In this document: piece by piece, positions 1 to 8,911 of the stretch
Numbering within the stretch: position 1 is the stretch's first letter
How the letters are laid out: every line of letters starts with the position of its first letter
DNA from: Sulfurovum sp.
Lineage (GTDB): Bacteria; Campylobacterota; Campylobacteria; Campylobacterales; Sulfurovaceae
NCBI GenBank assembly: GCA_027049035.1
Contig: JALTVI010000091.1
Span: 1-64,000, forward strand
Direction of reading: 5' to 3'
Length of the DNA stretch: 64,000 nt
Program-made: the position numbers and the translations under genes
Notes under the pieces: model-generated
Database searches by the model: none
What the model saw: the letters and a program-made list of their open reading frames with translations, nothing else
Told to the model about the DNA's origin: nothing

Positions 1-1
1 T

Positions 2-430
2 ATTATTGAACCGATGATACATCGTTATGGTATAGAAATTGTAATGAACACAGGTACGGGTTGTATGGTTTACGGATACCCAAACGAATTTTCCCAGGCC
101 CTCCTGAATATTTTGAATAATGCCAAGAATGTCCTGCTGGAGAGACGTATTGAAAATCCAAAAATCCATATTGCAGTGAGCGCAGAGAGTGAGCACGTCG
201 TCATTACGGTTGAAGATAATGCAGGAGGGATTTCAAACAAGTTTATAGACAGAATATTTGATCCCTATTTTTCGACTAAAGAGGAGAAGAACGGAACAGG
301 ACTCGGGCTGTATATGAGCCGAATGATCATAAGCAGACATATGCAGGGTACCATCCGTGTCGAAAACAGAAAGAGGGGTGCATATTTTGAAATATCCCTG
401 CCAAAATCCGATAAAGCCCCGAGAGTGTAA
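2..430 (+). CDS. Sensor histidine kinase, C-terminal part (cut by window edge)
   Basis: The reading frame is open to the left edge, so only the last ~142 residues are present. They form the ATP-binding catalytic domain of a sensor histidine kinase: N box in LLNILNNAKNVL, G1 box VEDNAGGI, F box DRIFDPYFSTK, G2 box GTGLGLYMS. The end strongly resembles that of the kinase at 7556-8911 (DKIFDPYFTTK, GLYMS), so the two are likely paralogues. Its H box and sensor domain lie outside the window. A single-domain response regulator starts 88 nt downstream on the same strand and is the obvious candidate partner. The family is certain; the signal sensed cannot be told. Confidence 0.9.
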   Translation: MIEPMIHRYGIEIVMNTGTGCMVYGYPNEFSQALLNILNNAKNVLLERRIENPKIHIAVSAESEHVVITVEDNAGGISNKFIDRIFDPYFSTKEEKNGTGLGLYMSRMIISRHMQGTIRVENRKRGAYFEISLPKSDKAPRV

Positions 431-518
431 GAATTGTCCTACAGACAGCAGGGGGGGTGAAGCAGGTAGAATATCCAAAGAGTCTACAACAGTAACACAG
501 ATAAAGGGAACTAAAAGC

Positions 519-896
519 ATGGAAAAAAAAATATTGATTGTCGATGATGTAAGGTTCAATATCGAGTTTGAAACCAAGTTGATTGAAAACATTATTGAGG
601 AAACCGGTATCTCTATGAAAGTGGATGAGGCACATACAATAGAAGAGGCGTTGAAGGTTATTGACGACAAAAATATTTATGATGCGATGATTATCGATAT
701 GAATCTTCCTGACGGATCAGGGGTTGAGATTGCCAAGTATGCACGTGAAAAGAGTTCAAAAACAAGATTGGCAGCCTTGACCATCTATCCCAATGAGTAT
801 GAAAAAGAGCGCGGCTACTTTGACCTTTTCATGAAAAAACCGATTATGATAGGGCCCTTTAAACAAAATTTCCTGCGCCTCCTGCAAATTGGGTGA
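519..896 (+). CDS. Single-domain response regulator (REC only)
   Basis: A 125-residue CheY-like receiver with no output domain. The acidic pocket is in ILIVDD, the likely phospho-acceptor Asp is in IIDMNLPDGSG, and a Lys lies in the late MKKP motif. The frame is open upstream to 357, but that 54-residue extension has no family resemblance. ATG 519 has an AAAGGGA ribosome site about 10 nt upstream and begins MEKKILIVDD, as receivers do, so I start there. It lies between a kinase and an EAL protein whose start overlaps or closely follows its end, which suggests one operon passing phosphate to a stand-alone receiver. Confidence 0.85.
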   Translation: MEKKILIVDDVRFNIEFETKLIENIIEETGISMKVDEAHTIEEALKVIDDKNIYDAMIIDMNLPDGSGVEIAKYAREKSSKTRLAALTIYPNEYEKERGYFDLFMKKPIMIGPFKQNFLRLLQIG

Positions 897-918
897 TATC
901 GGTTTTCAGGAAGCCGTA

Positions 919-2187
919 ATGCGAAAGCATGAAGTTGATGCCCTTACCGGACTAGCAACCTACAGTGCTCTTCTTGACTATCTTGAAGAGGAGGGGTCCG
1001 AGATACGGACCGTTTCGCCTGAAGTACTTTATATTGAAATAGATGAACCGGCGCGTTTTAATGATGCATTCGGATATGATACCGATAAACGTATACTGCT
1101 CTATTTTTCCGAAAATATCTCTACCCTGCTTGAAGATGAGCTTTTTGTGCGTATCGGTGTCTACAGTTTTGTCATTGCCAAAAAAAAACCTTCAAGACCG
1201 GGTGAACTGAAACTTCTTGCCGACAAGATTGTCAATCAGCTCCGTGAACCGATGAACCTTGAAGGCAATCTTCTCTATATGACGGCATCGATCGGTATCG
1301 CTTCTTCTGTCAGTCTCAATTCAGGGGCGACACTTGTAAGACAGGCGGAATATGCTATGAAAAAGGCAAAGCGGGAGGGGACAAACCGTATTGTTGTATG
1401 TCATGAGAACGGAGCTTTCTCTTTTGAACATGAACTGAAACTTCTCAGAGATCTTCCGAAGGCAATTGAGAATGGCGAAATCTATTTTGTCTATCAGGGG
1501 CAGTACAGTTATACAGAGAAAACATTTACCGGGGCAGAAATGCTGGCACGCTGGGAGCATCCTGAACTGGGGAATATCCCACCAAATATCTTTATTCCGC
1601 TTGCGGAAAAGAGCGGGATGATCACGCCGTTGATGAATAAAACCCTTATTGAAGTCTCAAAGATGTACAGGGAACTTGAACAAAGGGGGCTTCAATCCTT
1701 TTCCATTGCGCTGAACCTCTCTTTTCAGGTATTGATGGAAGAGAGTTTTCTGGATAATGTCAGGTTTATTCTCGATGCTTACGCTCTAAAAGAGAGACCA
1801 TTGACCTTTGAGATAATGGAAGATACAATCCCCGACCATCTGGAAAGTTTTACATCACGTCTTGACGAGGTAAAGAGGCTTGGTTTTTCGCTTGCGGTGG
1901 ATGACTATGGAACAGGACATACCTCATTGAGGTATTTACTGCACTTTCCTATTGATTATCTGAAAATAGATCGCTCCTTTGTACATAACATTCACCGGGA
2001 CAGACGGAACTTTCTGCTCTTTAAATCGATGATAGATATGGCTGATGCTTTGGGGTTGAAGGTTATTGCCGAGGGGGTTGAAACCCGGGAAGAAGATTCG
2101 GTGCTTCAGCGGTTTGGAGAAATCATCGTTCAGGGATATCTCTATTGCAAACCTCTCAGACAGGAAGCCCTGCTGGCACTTTTGTAG
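919..2187 (+). CDS. Degenerate GGDEF plus EAL protein, probable c-di-GMP phosphodiesterase
   Basis: About 422 residues. The N-terminal half is a GGDEF fold (DALTGLATYS near the start) whose active-site loop reads RIGVYSF instead of GGDEF, so it should not make c-di-GMP. The C-terminal half is an EAL domain that keeps the usual metal and substrate residues: Glu in GAEMLARW (EML for EAL), Asn in NLSF, Glu in FEIMED, the Asp pair in VDDYGTGH, Lys in LKIDRSF and Glu in AEGVE. It should therefore hydrolyse c-di-GMP, with the dead GGDEF domain as a possible GTP sensor. A TTG at 889 would overlap the previous gene; ATG 919 has AGGAAG about 5 nt upstream and is preferred. Confidence 0.85.
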   Translation: MRKHEVDALTGLATYSALLDYLEEEGSEIRTVSPEVLYIEIDEPARFNDAFGYDTDKRILLYFSENISTLLEDELFVRIGVYSFVIAKKKPSRPGELKLLADKIVNQLREPMNLEGNLLYMTASIGIASSVSLNSGATLVRQAEYAMKKAKREGTNRIVVCHENGAFSFEHELKLLRDLPKAIENGEIYFVYQGQYSYTEKTFTGAEMLARWEHPELGNIPPNIFIPLAEKSGMITPLMNKTLIEVSKMYRELEQRGLQSFSIALNLSFQVLMEESFLDNVRFILDAYALKERPLTFEIMEDTIPDHLESFTSRLDEVKRLGFSLAVDDYGTGHTSLRYLLHFPIDYLKIDRSFVHNIHRDRRNFLLFKSMIDMADALGLKVIAEGVETREEDSVLQRFGEIIVQGYLYCKPLRQEALLALL

Positions 2188-2199
2188 CCCCTTGAAGTA

Positions 2200-4251
2200 T
2201 CAGCGTATCTCTTTTGCAAGTGCCAGGGTTTCCTGAATAGCCTTTTTATTAAAAGGTTTCCCGACAAACATATCAAACAGTGTCGCACTCTGCTTGTCTT
2301 TTATGCCATCACCGGAGATAGAAACAGCAAATAGCCTGCTGTCTTTATGTCCATCTTCAAGACTTCTGTACTGCCGGATAACCTCTGAGCCGGATATTGT
2401 AGGCATGTGTTTGTCGAGGTAGGCTATTTGATAGGGCGCATTGCTTTTGTATGCCGACTCCAGCATTTCCAGAGCGGTTTGCCCGTCGGTGACCGTATCG
2501 ATATGACAGAATTCATCTGCGAGTATGGCTTTGATTAATTCCAGGTTGATTTTGTCGTCGTCTGCAACCAGTATTTTCAAAGGCTGGTTCCCCGCAAGGA
2601 ATTCATGCAGTTCATTTGCATAATAGCCGTATTGCGGGACGATTGGGAAAGTGTCTGCTTGCTGCTGGGATAATGAGAGAAAACGCTCTTCCACAATAAG
2701 CAGAGGGATATTACGCTGTTGTGCTTTTTCTTTCAGTGTCTGTGTTGCCATACTTTCATAGCAGATCAGATGAGTGACGCCTTCAGGGATAGTGTCTATT
2801 TTGCCAAATGTTCGGAATTGTGACTTTGATAGACCCATTGAAGTAAGATATCGGGCAATATTCTGGGCACTTGCAAGATTTTTTTTGGAAAGTATAATTC
2901 CTGTTTGTAAAAGCGTATTGTGAATCGGGGCGAACAGTTTCTCCTGATTAGTGACTTCAAGTGGAATGGAAAAGTAGAAACTGCTTCCTTTGTCAAGCTG
3001 GCTTTTGAGCTTAAGTTTGCCTCCAAGTTCACTGACATATTGCGCACAGATTGCCAGTCCCAGTCCTGTACCGCCATACTGCTCTTTTGTATTCTTCTCT
3101 GCCTGAGTGAATGCTTTGAATATCTCTGTCTGTTTTTCCGGTGCAATGCCGATACCGGTATCATTAACAGCGATTTTTACTTTTTTCTTTTCGGGAAGAT
3201 ATTGGACAAGCAGGTTGATCTCGCCGCCTGTCGGCGTAAATTTGTAGGCATTGTTCAGAAGATTCATCAAGACCCGTTTGAGCATCATGGTATCTATGCT
3301 TATCTCCTTTGGAAGTGCCGGATCAATAAATATATTGTAGGTAATCTGTTTGTTGTACATATTGGCAGAGAATGTTTCTGCAACGTCAGCAAAGAATCTG
3401 GTTGGGTTGACTGTCTCCTTTTCCCCTTTGCTTCGCTCACGCTGGCTTGAAATACGGTCAAGAATGGAGGTTGTTAATTCGTTGATGAAGCGAGCACTCT
3501 CCTTGGCATTATGAATGTACTGCAGCAGTCTGTTGTCGTCTATCTGTTCTTCCATGAGTTCCAGAAAACCGAACAGGGAGTTTGCAGGTGTACGAATATC
3601 GTGAACCGTGTTTGCAAGAAAGTTCAGGGTCTGTTCGCTCTCTTCTGTCTGCTGCTGCTGCTGTTGTACCTCTTCGACTTTTTCTACAATATTTTCGGAA
3701 GACTCCATCAGGCGCTGGCTGACATAGATCTCCTCTTCATAATTTTTCATACCAGGGTACATCATGTAGATCACATTTGTCAGAAAAGGAACCAGAGCTT
3801 CAAGAATTTCAAGGTCATCAGGTGTAAAGTTCTTTATTTTTTTGATCGAACTGTAGGCTGTGACCATCCCCAGAAAGTGTTCGTTATCAATGATGGGTAC
3901 TATAATTTTTGATTTGATACGGATATTGTCGGGGTTGTCCACTTCCGGGAGATACTCTTTTTCGCTGGCAAGATAGTTGAAAATACCTCCGCTGAGAGTG
4001 AAAAAGCATTTGGCAAGTACGCCATGCTGGCCGAGCATGGAAATTTCGTTTGTACTGTCATCATCACGTGCACGGACAAGCGAAGCCGTCTCGTTGTGAA
4101 ATACCCAAAGAGATGCATAATCAGTATCCATGACGTGTGTAACAAGGTTTTCGACAATACGGTTTATTTCTGTATTGCTGGCTGCTTTCTGAATTTCCTG
4201 CGTTGTTTCCGATACAAGTTTTTTCAGTTCCGGTAGTGTAATCTGACCCAT
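2200..4251 (-). CDS. GAF-containing hybrid sensor histidine kinase
   Basis: 683 residues, soluble, with no membrane segment. Order: GAF sensor (about 20-165), a Gln-rich coiled segment with six Gln in a row (about 195-201), dimerisation domain with phospho-His in HDIRTP (His 218), catalytic domain (LLNNAYKFTP, DTGIGI, GGTGLGLAI), then a C-terminal receiver (LKILVADDDK; acceptor Asp in YLDKHMP; Lys in VGKPF). As a hybrid it would autophosphorylate, pass phosphate to its own receiver and then need an HPt partner; one is encoded at 9687-10004. It points away from the PAS gene at 4397 and meets the EAL gene tail-to-tail. Confidence 0.9.
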   Translation of the reverse strand: MGQITLPELKKLVSETTQEIQKAASNTEINRIVENLVTHVMDTDYASLWVFHNETASLVRARDDDSTNEISMLGQHGVLAKCFFTLSGGIFNYLASEKEYLPEVDNPDNIRIKSKIIVPIIDNEHFLGMVTAYSSIKKIKNFTPDDLEILEALVPFLTNVIYMMYPGMKNYEEEIYVSQRLMESSENIVEKVEEVQQQQQQTEESEQTLNFLANTVHDIRTPANSLFGFLELMEEQIDDNRLLQYIHNAKESARFINELTTSILDRISSQRERSKGEKETVNPTRFFADVAETFSANMYNKQITYNIFIDPALPKEISIDTMMLKRVLMNLLNNAYKFTPTGGEINLLVQYLPEKKKVKIAVNDTGIGIAPEKQTEIFKAFTQAEKNTKEQYGGTGLGLAICAQYVSELGGKLKLKSQLDKGSSFYFSIPLEVTNQEKLFAPIHNTLLQTGIILSKKNLASAQNIARYLTSMGLSKSQFRTFGKIDTIPEGVTHLICYESMATQTLKEKAQQRNIPLLIVEERFLSLSQQQADTFPIVPQYGYYANELHEFLAGNQPLKILVADDDKINLELIKAILADEFCHIDTVTDGQTALEMLESAYKSNAPYQIAYLDKHMPTISGSEVIRQYRSLEDGHKDSRLFAVSISGDGIKDKQSATLFDMFVGKPFNKKAIQETLALAKEIR

Positions 4252-4290
4252 CTGTATGTTCTCCAGTCCATCTCAATTCTTCATGATGCA

Positions 4291-4296
4291 ATTATA
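4291..4296 (-). promoter_or_regulatory. -10 box for the hybrid kinase
   Basis: A perfect TATAAT on the minus strand about 40 nt upstream of the kinase start. No good -35 is visible, which is usual for sigma-70 promoters of this phylum. Confidence 0.5.
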
Positions 4297-4396
4297 GTAA
4301 AAAAAGAAAATATTGACTGTAGGATAATTCTTACAGACAGGATGAACCTTTTTTGATACTATTTCGGAAAATCATGAGTATAAAGGAGTATGACAG

Positions 4397-4915
4397 ATGG
4401 AAAGACCGACACCTACCGATGTAGAAAAAGAAGTCAGCAGTATCGATATGATCGTATCCAAAGGGGATGCTGAAGGCAATATCACCTATACGAATCCGAT
4501 ATTTATGAAAATTTCAGGGTACAGTCAGGGGGAACTTCTGGACAAACCGCATTCCATATTGAGACACCCGGATATGCCCAAAGCAATCTTCAAATACCTC
4601 TGGGACAATATTTCCGAGGGCAAAGAGGTTCATGCCTATGTAAAAAACCTTTGTAAAGACGGCAGTTACTATTGGGTGCTTGCACAGGTAAGAATGGCCA
4701 AAAACCCGGACGGCTCTTTCAGAAACTATGTTTCAACAAGAAGGCGTGTTGAAGAGGCTGCGAAGGCAACCATATCCGAGCTCTATGCAAAAATGCTTGC
4801 TGCAGAAGAAGAGGGGGGCATGGATGCTTCACTGAAAGTACTTGAGGAGTTTCTCTCGCAACGTGGGCATACGCTTGAAACATTCAATGCCTGTATGGAC
4901 GAATTGAACAAATAA
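4397..4915 (+). CDS. PAS domain protein (Aer/CetB-like redox or energy sensor)
   Basis: 172 residues. A single PAS domain fills about residues 15-115, with the Aer-like signature NITYTNPIFMKISGYS, then LLDKPHSILRHPDMPK and DGSYYWVLAQV. The C-terminal ~50 residues are helical with no kinase or cyclase domain. In this phylum short PAS proteins such as CetB work with membrane partners in energy taxis; I infer a similar adaptor role here. AAGGAG lies 8 nt before the ATG. A roadblock-like gene follows 35 nt later, probably in the same transcript. Confidence 0.8.
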   Translation: MERPTPTDVEKEVSSIDMIVSKGDAEGNITYTNPIFMKISGYSQGELLDKPHSILRHPDMPKAIFKYLWDNISEGKEVHAYVKNLCKDGSYYWVLAQVRMAKNPDGSFRNYVSTRRRVEEAAKATISELYAKMLAAEEEGGMDASLKVLEEFLSQRGHTLETFNACMDELNK

Positions 4916-4950
4916 CAACCAAAACTTAACAATAGAAGGAGAACAACATT

Positions 4951-5340
4951 ATGATCGATTTTAACAATGCAATGAAAAGACTGCGTGCAGTCAACGGTTA
5001 CCTTGGCTCTGCGGTACTGAACTATTCGGGTGAAACACTCTATATTGATAATGAAAATACCGGAACAGATATTGCCTATTCTGCGAGTATCTTCAACGAT
5101 GCCTACAGAATGGTGTCTGAATCTTCACTGGACGTCGGGTTTTCGGAAGCATCTTCCATTGAAGCGAAGACACTTGACGGACATGTATTCCTGATCAACA
5201 GCGCAGGCCAGCTCTCTGATGACAACTTTGCGAAGATCAACGTATTTGCCATTTTCAGAGATGACGGAAATGTTGCTTTGGCAAAAATGGTTATGGACAA
5301 AGCGGCAAAAAAGATGTCTGAAGAGTTGGGACAGATGTAG
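4951..5340 (+). CDS. Roadblock/LC7-like small protein
   Basis: 129 residues with the roadblock (MglB-like) pattern: an N-terminal helix leading to VNGYLGSAVLNYSGETLYID, a central helix, a strand pair (HVFLINSA), then NVFAIFRDDGNVALAK and a long C-terminal helix. Roadblock proteins usually dimerise and act on small GTPases or as scaffolds. No Ras-like GTPase gene is in the window, so the partner is unknown. It sits between a PAS sensor and SixA, which suggests a signalling role. The fold is read from pattern only. AGAAGGAGAA gives a strong ribosome site. Confidence 0.6.
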   Translation: MIDFNNAMKRLRAVNGYLGSAVLNYSGETLYIDNENTGTDIAYSASIFNDAYRMVSESSLDVGFSEASSIEAKTLDGHVFLINSAGQLSDDNFAKINVFAIFRDDGNVALAKMVMDKAAKKMSEELGQM

Positions 5341-5383
5341 GAAAAGGGCATCTTGCCCTCCAAAATGAGAAACGAGGTGTACC

Positions 5384-5914
5384 ATTAAAACACTATATTT
5401 GATCCGACATGCCAAATCGAGCTGGAAAGATATCGATGCCAGTGATTTTGAACGGGGATTGACCAAAAAAGGCAAGAAGAGTATCGAAACGATCGGTTCC
5501 TATCTGATGCTCAGAGGCATTCGCCCGGACCTTATGCTGGCAAGCTGTGCCCGGCGTGCACAGGAGACTGCTGATATGCTGGCGAAAAAACTGGACTTTG
5601 ACGGCAGTATCAACTATATGCAGGAACTCTATTATACCGATACGGAAACACTCCGCCAGATCATTATGATGCAGGAGAGTGATACCGAGCGTATTTTCGT
5701 GGTCGGGCACAATCCCCAGGTAACCGATATGGCGAATATGCTGATAGATGAGCACATCTCAAAAATTCCGGGAATGGGAGTAGTCGCTATTGATTTTGAG
5801 ATAGAACATTGGAGCGAGATAGAGCATATCAAGGGGAAAATGGACTTTTTTATTTTTCCAAAACAGTTCCAGTACTATATTCCAAATCAGATCAGGGCAG
5901 TACTCGGTAAATAG
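5384..5914 (+). CDS. sixA: SixA-like phosphohistidine phosphatase (ATT start)
   Basis: A histidine phosphatase of the RHG superfamily. The catalytic His is in LYLIRHAKSSW and the second His in VVGHNPQVT, about 176 residues as usual for SixA. SixA removes phosphate from HPt domains; a free HPt protein is encoded at 9687. The family begins MKTLYLIRHAK; here the codons before RHAK read ATT AAA ACA CTA TAT TTG. A TGA lies in frame at 5366-5368, and no ATG or GTG occurs before the catalytic site. ATT 5384 has GAGG six nt upstream. The only standard alternative, TTG 5399, would remove the first beta strand. Confidence 0.85.
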   Translation: MKTLYLIRHAKSSWKDIDASDFERGLTKKGKKSIETIGSYLMLRGIRPDLMLASCARRAQETADMLAKKLDFDGSINYMQELYYTDTETLRQIIMMQESDTERIFVVGHNPQVTDMANMLIDEHISKIPGMGVVAIDFEIEHWSEIEHIKGKMDFFIFPKQFQYYIPNQIRAVLGK

Positions 5915-5938
5915 TTAAAGGGTATGATAAAATAGACT

Positions 5939-7540
5939 ATGCGTAAATCACTTCATGAACTTCTTATGAATGCCAAGGATGTCCGGCTGCTCTATGTCGA
6001 AGACAATCATTTTGTCAGAGAGAGTACTGTCGATCTGCTGAAGATGTATTTTTCGGATATTGATGTTGCCGAGAACGGAGAAGAAGGGCTTGAGAAGTAT
6101 AGGGATTTTTATGCACATCAATCCCGCAATTATGACCTTGTTCTGACCGATATCCGGATGCCGAAGTGTAATGGTATTGAAATGATACGGGAAATACAGA
6201 AGCTGAATGACCGTCAGCTGTTTGTTGTCTTCTCTGCACATGATGAGACAAAATATCTGCTTGAGCTGTTGGATCTTGAAGTAACACACTTTATTTCCAA
6301 GCCGATTCAAATCGAACGTTTTGAAAAAGTACTTGGCCATGCCGTGGAGATCATGCTGCAAAGAAAAGAGTACAAAGAGATGACAGAAAGGCTTGCTCTC
6401 GCCAAAAAAATCGCTGAGGAGGCTACGGTACAGAAGAGCCGCTTTCTTGCCAATATGTCTCATGAAATCCGTACACCGCTGAATGCGATCATCGGTTTTA
6501 TCAAGCTGCTTGAAGAGGGTGAACAGAACGAAACCAAACAGAAATATTTGAGAATTATCAAAAACTCTTCCGAATCTCTGCTTCAGATTATCAATGATAT
6601 TTTGGATCTTTCCAAAATTGAAAGCGGAAAACTGACGATCGAGCCCTATAACTTCAATCCCTATGAAGACTTGATTATGATAGCAGAACTTTTTCAGGCC
6701 AAAGCAGCGGAAAAGAAGATCGTTTTTCAAATCAGATACAACAATGATATGCCAAAAATACTGTATGGTGATGCCTTAAGAATCAAGCAGATCTTTACAA
6801 ACCTGCTCTCCAATGCATTGAAGTTTACACCTGAAGGATCAAAGGTGAAGTGTGTTGTCTGGTATAAAAGCGGCAAGCTGAATATCAAGGTCAAAGACTA
6901 CGGCATAGGCATCAGCGAGGAGAAACAGAAGGCAATTTTTGAGCCATTTGTCCAGGCAGACGGTTCGACAGTAAGAAATTATGGCGGTACAGGACTCGGA
7001 CTAAGTATCAGTCTGGAGCTTGCACGTATGCTTGGCGGGACACTGACACTCAAAAGCAAAGAGGGAAAAGGGAGTACCTTTATGCTCTCCATTCCTCTGG
7101 AAGAGGGTAGCGAGATTGAAGCAGACAGCACAGAGGTGAGTCTGGAAAAAGGGCATATTCTGATTGTTGAGGATTATGAAGCGAACAGAATGCTGCTTGG
7201 GATTATGCTGGATAATGCAGGCCTCACCTATGAAATGGCAACAGATGGACTTGAAGCGATTGAAAAATTCAAAAATGGGACATTTGATCTTATTCTAATG
7301 GATGAGAATATGCCCAACATGGGCGGTATGGAGGCAATGAAAGAGATTGTAAAGCTTGAAGAGGCTGAAAATCGTGTACATACTCCCATTGTATCACTCA
7401 CGGCAAATGCGCTACAGGGAGACAGAGAACGCTTTTTGAGTGCCGGATTTGATGATTATATCAGCAAGCCGGTGGAACCGGAGAATTTACTGACCATTAT
7501 AGGTCGTCTTTTGAATGTTTGTCCTGTCAAGGCATATTGA
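5939..7540 (+). CDS. Hybrid histidine kinase, REC-HisKA-HATPase-REC
   Basis: 533 residues, no membrane span. The N-terminal receiver has its acceptor Asp in LVLTDIRMP (Asp 71). The dimerisation domain has its phospho-His in ANMSHEIRTP (His 175). The catalytic domain has NLLSNALKFTP, KDYGIGI and GGTGLGLSI. The C-terminal receiver has Asp in LILMDENMP and Lys in ISKPVEP. A receiver at the N terminus means input may come from another kinase rather than a ligand, so this looks like a relay node. It lies 24 nt after sixA and 15 nt before another kinase gene, probably one operon. Confidence 0.92.
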   Translation: MRKSLHELLMNAKDVRLLYVEDNHFVRESTVDLLKMYFSDIDVAENGEEGLEKYRDFYAHQSRNYDLVLTDIRMPKCNGIEMIREIQKLNDRQLFVVFSAHDETKYLLELLDLEVTHFISKPIQIERFEKVLGHAVEIMLQRKEYKEMTERLALAKKIAEEATVQKSRFLANMSHEIRTPLNAIIGFIKLLEEGEQNETKQKYLRIIKNSSESLLQIINDILDLSKIESGKLTIEPYNFNPYEDLIMIAELFQAKAAEKKIVFQIRYNNDMPKILYGDALRIKQIFTNLLSNALKFTPEGSKVKCVVWYKSGKLNIKVKDYGIGISEEKQKAIFEPFVQADGSTVRNYGGTGLGLSISLELARMLGGTLTLKSKEGKGSTFMLSIPLEEGSEIEADSTEVSLEKGHILIVEDYEANRMLLGIMLDNAGLTYEMATDGLEAIEKFKNGTFDLILMDENMPNMGGMEAMKEIVKLEEAENRVHTPIVSLTANALQGDRERFLSAGFDDYISKPVEPENLLTIIGRLLNVCPVKAY

Positions 7541-7555
7541 TAAGGAGGAAGTGAA

Positions 7556-8911
7556 GTGCCAAGAAAGCATTTTACCGTACAGAAAGTAGAATTGCTGTTG
7601 CGGGTATTGTTGGTACTGGTACTGACAATGGGGTTGATGGCGGTTGTCCGACTATCAGAAGGCGATATACGCCAGTTTACCGCCGATTTTGTATTTATGC
7701 TGATCGCCTTTTGGGGCTATAAACGTATAAAAAGAGATGAAGAACACTACAAAGTTGTTACACGTATTGTTTTTTTTGCAGCAGCAGTGGCATCTCTTTA
7801 TCTGCTGTACAGTCATCCTGATATTCCTATCCGGTTCATTTGGTTCTCAACTGTGGTCTATACGGTCTACTATCTGTTTGACAGGCGTGAAGCCTTTTAC
7901 TGGATAGGTGTATTGACTACCCTTATTTTGATTCTTTTTTTCACAAATAGAGAGAGCTTTTCATTAAGTGTGGTCGACTTTTTTGTCTGGCTGCTCAATA
8001 TAGTGATTGTACTGATGATCTCTCACTGGTATGCCACGATTGAAGAGGAGTCTATACGCCGCTTCAAATATATTCAAAACAGACTCTCGGAAGAGGTACA
8101 GAAAAAAACACAGGAGCTTAAAAAGCGTACCAGGGAACTGGAACTGCTCAATGAGAGTCTGGAAGAACGTATCAGAGAAGAGGTTCGCAAAAACAGTGAG
8201 CAGGAACAGATGCTTTTTAGACAGGCGCGTTATGCACAGATGGGGGAAGTGTTGAGCATGATTGCCCATCAGTGGCGTCAGCCGCTCAATGCCATTGCCC
8301 TGACCAATTCCGGACTGCAGGTAATGAGCAGGCAGGGGAGATGTGATACACAGATAGTGCTGGACAAAACACAACGAATTGAAGAGTATGTGCAGCACCT
8401 TTCCAAAACCATTGATGATTTTAGGAACTTCTTTGTTCAAGACCAGGAGAAGTGTAACCTGATACTTTCTGAGGTTGTAGATGACGCTTTGGAACTGATC
8501 TCCCCCATTCTGGAGCAGGAAGATATACAGATAACGATGGAGGGAAGATGCAATTGTGTCATCTACTCTTATCCCAATGAGATTTTACATGTTGTGCTGA
8601 ACCTGCTAAACAATGCCAAAGATGCACTTGTAATAACCTCAGGGCAGCAGAGAGAGATTATTATACGTATGCACCATGAAGATGATAAGTCGTGCCTGGA
8701 GATCGAAGACAGCGGCAGCGGGATTCCGGAAGAGATCATCGATAAGATTTTTGATCCTTATTTTACGACAAAAGAGGAGAGCGGAGGCACCGGACTTGGG
8801 CTCTATATGTCAAAACTGATTATAGAAAAGCACTGCATGGGGGAACTCTCTGCCGGTAACGGAAAAAGGGGAGCTGTATTTAAAGTACTTTTCCCTGTGG
8901 CTAAAGTGTAG
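7556..8911 (+). CDS. Membrane sensor histidine kinase (HQWRQP type)
   Basis: 451 residues, GTG start with AAGGAGG six nt upstream. About six membrane segments fill residues 11-158, followed by a coiled coil (165-225), an H box AHQWRQPLNAI with the phospho-His at 238, and a catalytic domain (LLNNAKDAL, EDSGSGI, DKIFDPYFTTK, GTGLGLYMS). There is no receiver. The membrane block has no large periplasmic domain, so it may sense within or near the membrane. Its stop overlaps by 11 nt the stop of the convergent LuxR-type regulator, a plausible partner. It is a paralogue of the kinase at the left edge. Confidence 0.92.
   Translation: MPRKHFTVQKVELLLRVLLVLVLTMGLMAVVRLSEGDIRQFTADFVFMLIAFWGYKRIKRDEEHYKVVTRIVFFAAAVASLYLLYSHPDIPIRFIWFSTVVYTVYYLFDRREAFYWIGVLTTLILILFFTNRESFSLSVVDFFVWLLNIVIVLMISHWYATIEEESIRRFKYIQNRLSEEVQKKTQELKKRTRELELLNESLEERIREEVRKNSEQEQMLFRQARYAQMGEVLSMIAHQWRQPLNAIALTNSGLQVMSRQGRCDTQIVLDKTQRIEEYVQHLSKTIDDFRNFFVQDQEKCNLILSEVVDDALELISPILEQEDIQITMEGRCNCVIYSYPNEILHVVLNLLNNAKDALVITSGQQREIIIRMHHEDDKSCLEIEDSGSGIPEEIIDKIFDPYFTTKEESGGTGLGLYMSKLIIEKHCMGELSAGNGKRGAVFKVLFPVAKV

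Noticed and set aside
357-518. 54-codon upstream extension of the first response regulator
   Set aside because: Overlaps the kinase end, contains no domain, and ATG 519 has its own ribosome site and the family start.
5345-5359. Terminator between the roadblock gene and sixA
   Set aside because: The AGGGCA/TGCCCT hairpin has only six pairs and no T-run; it may affect translation instead.
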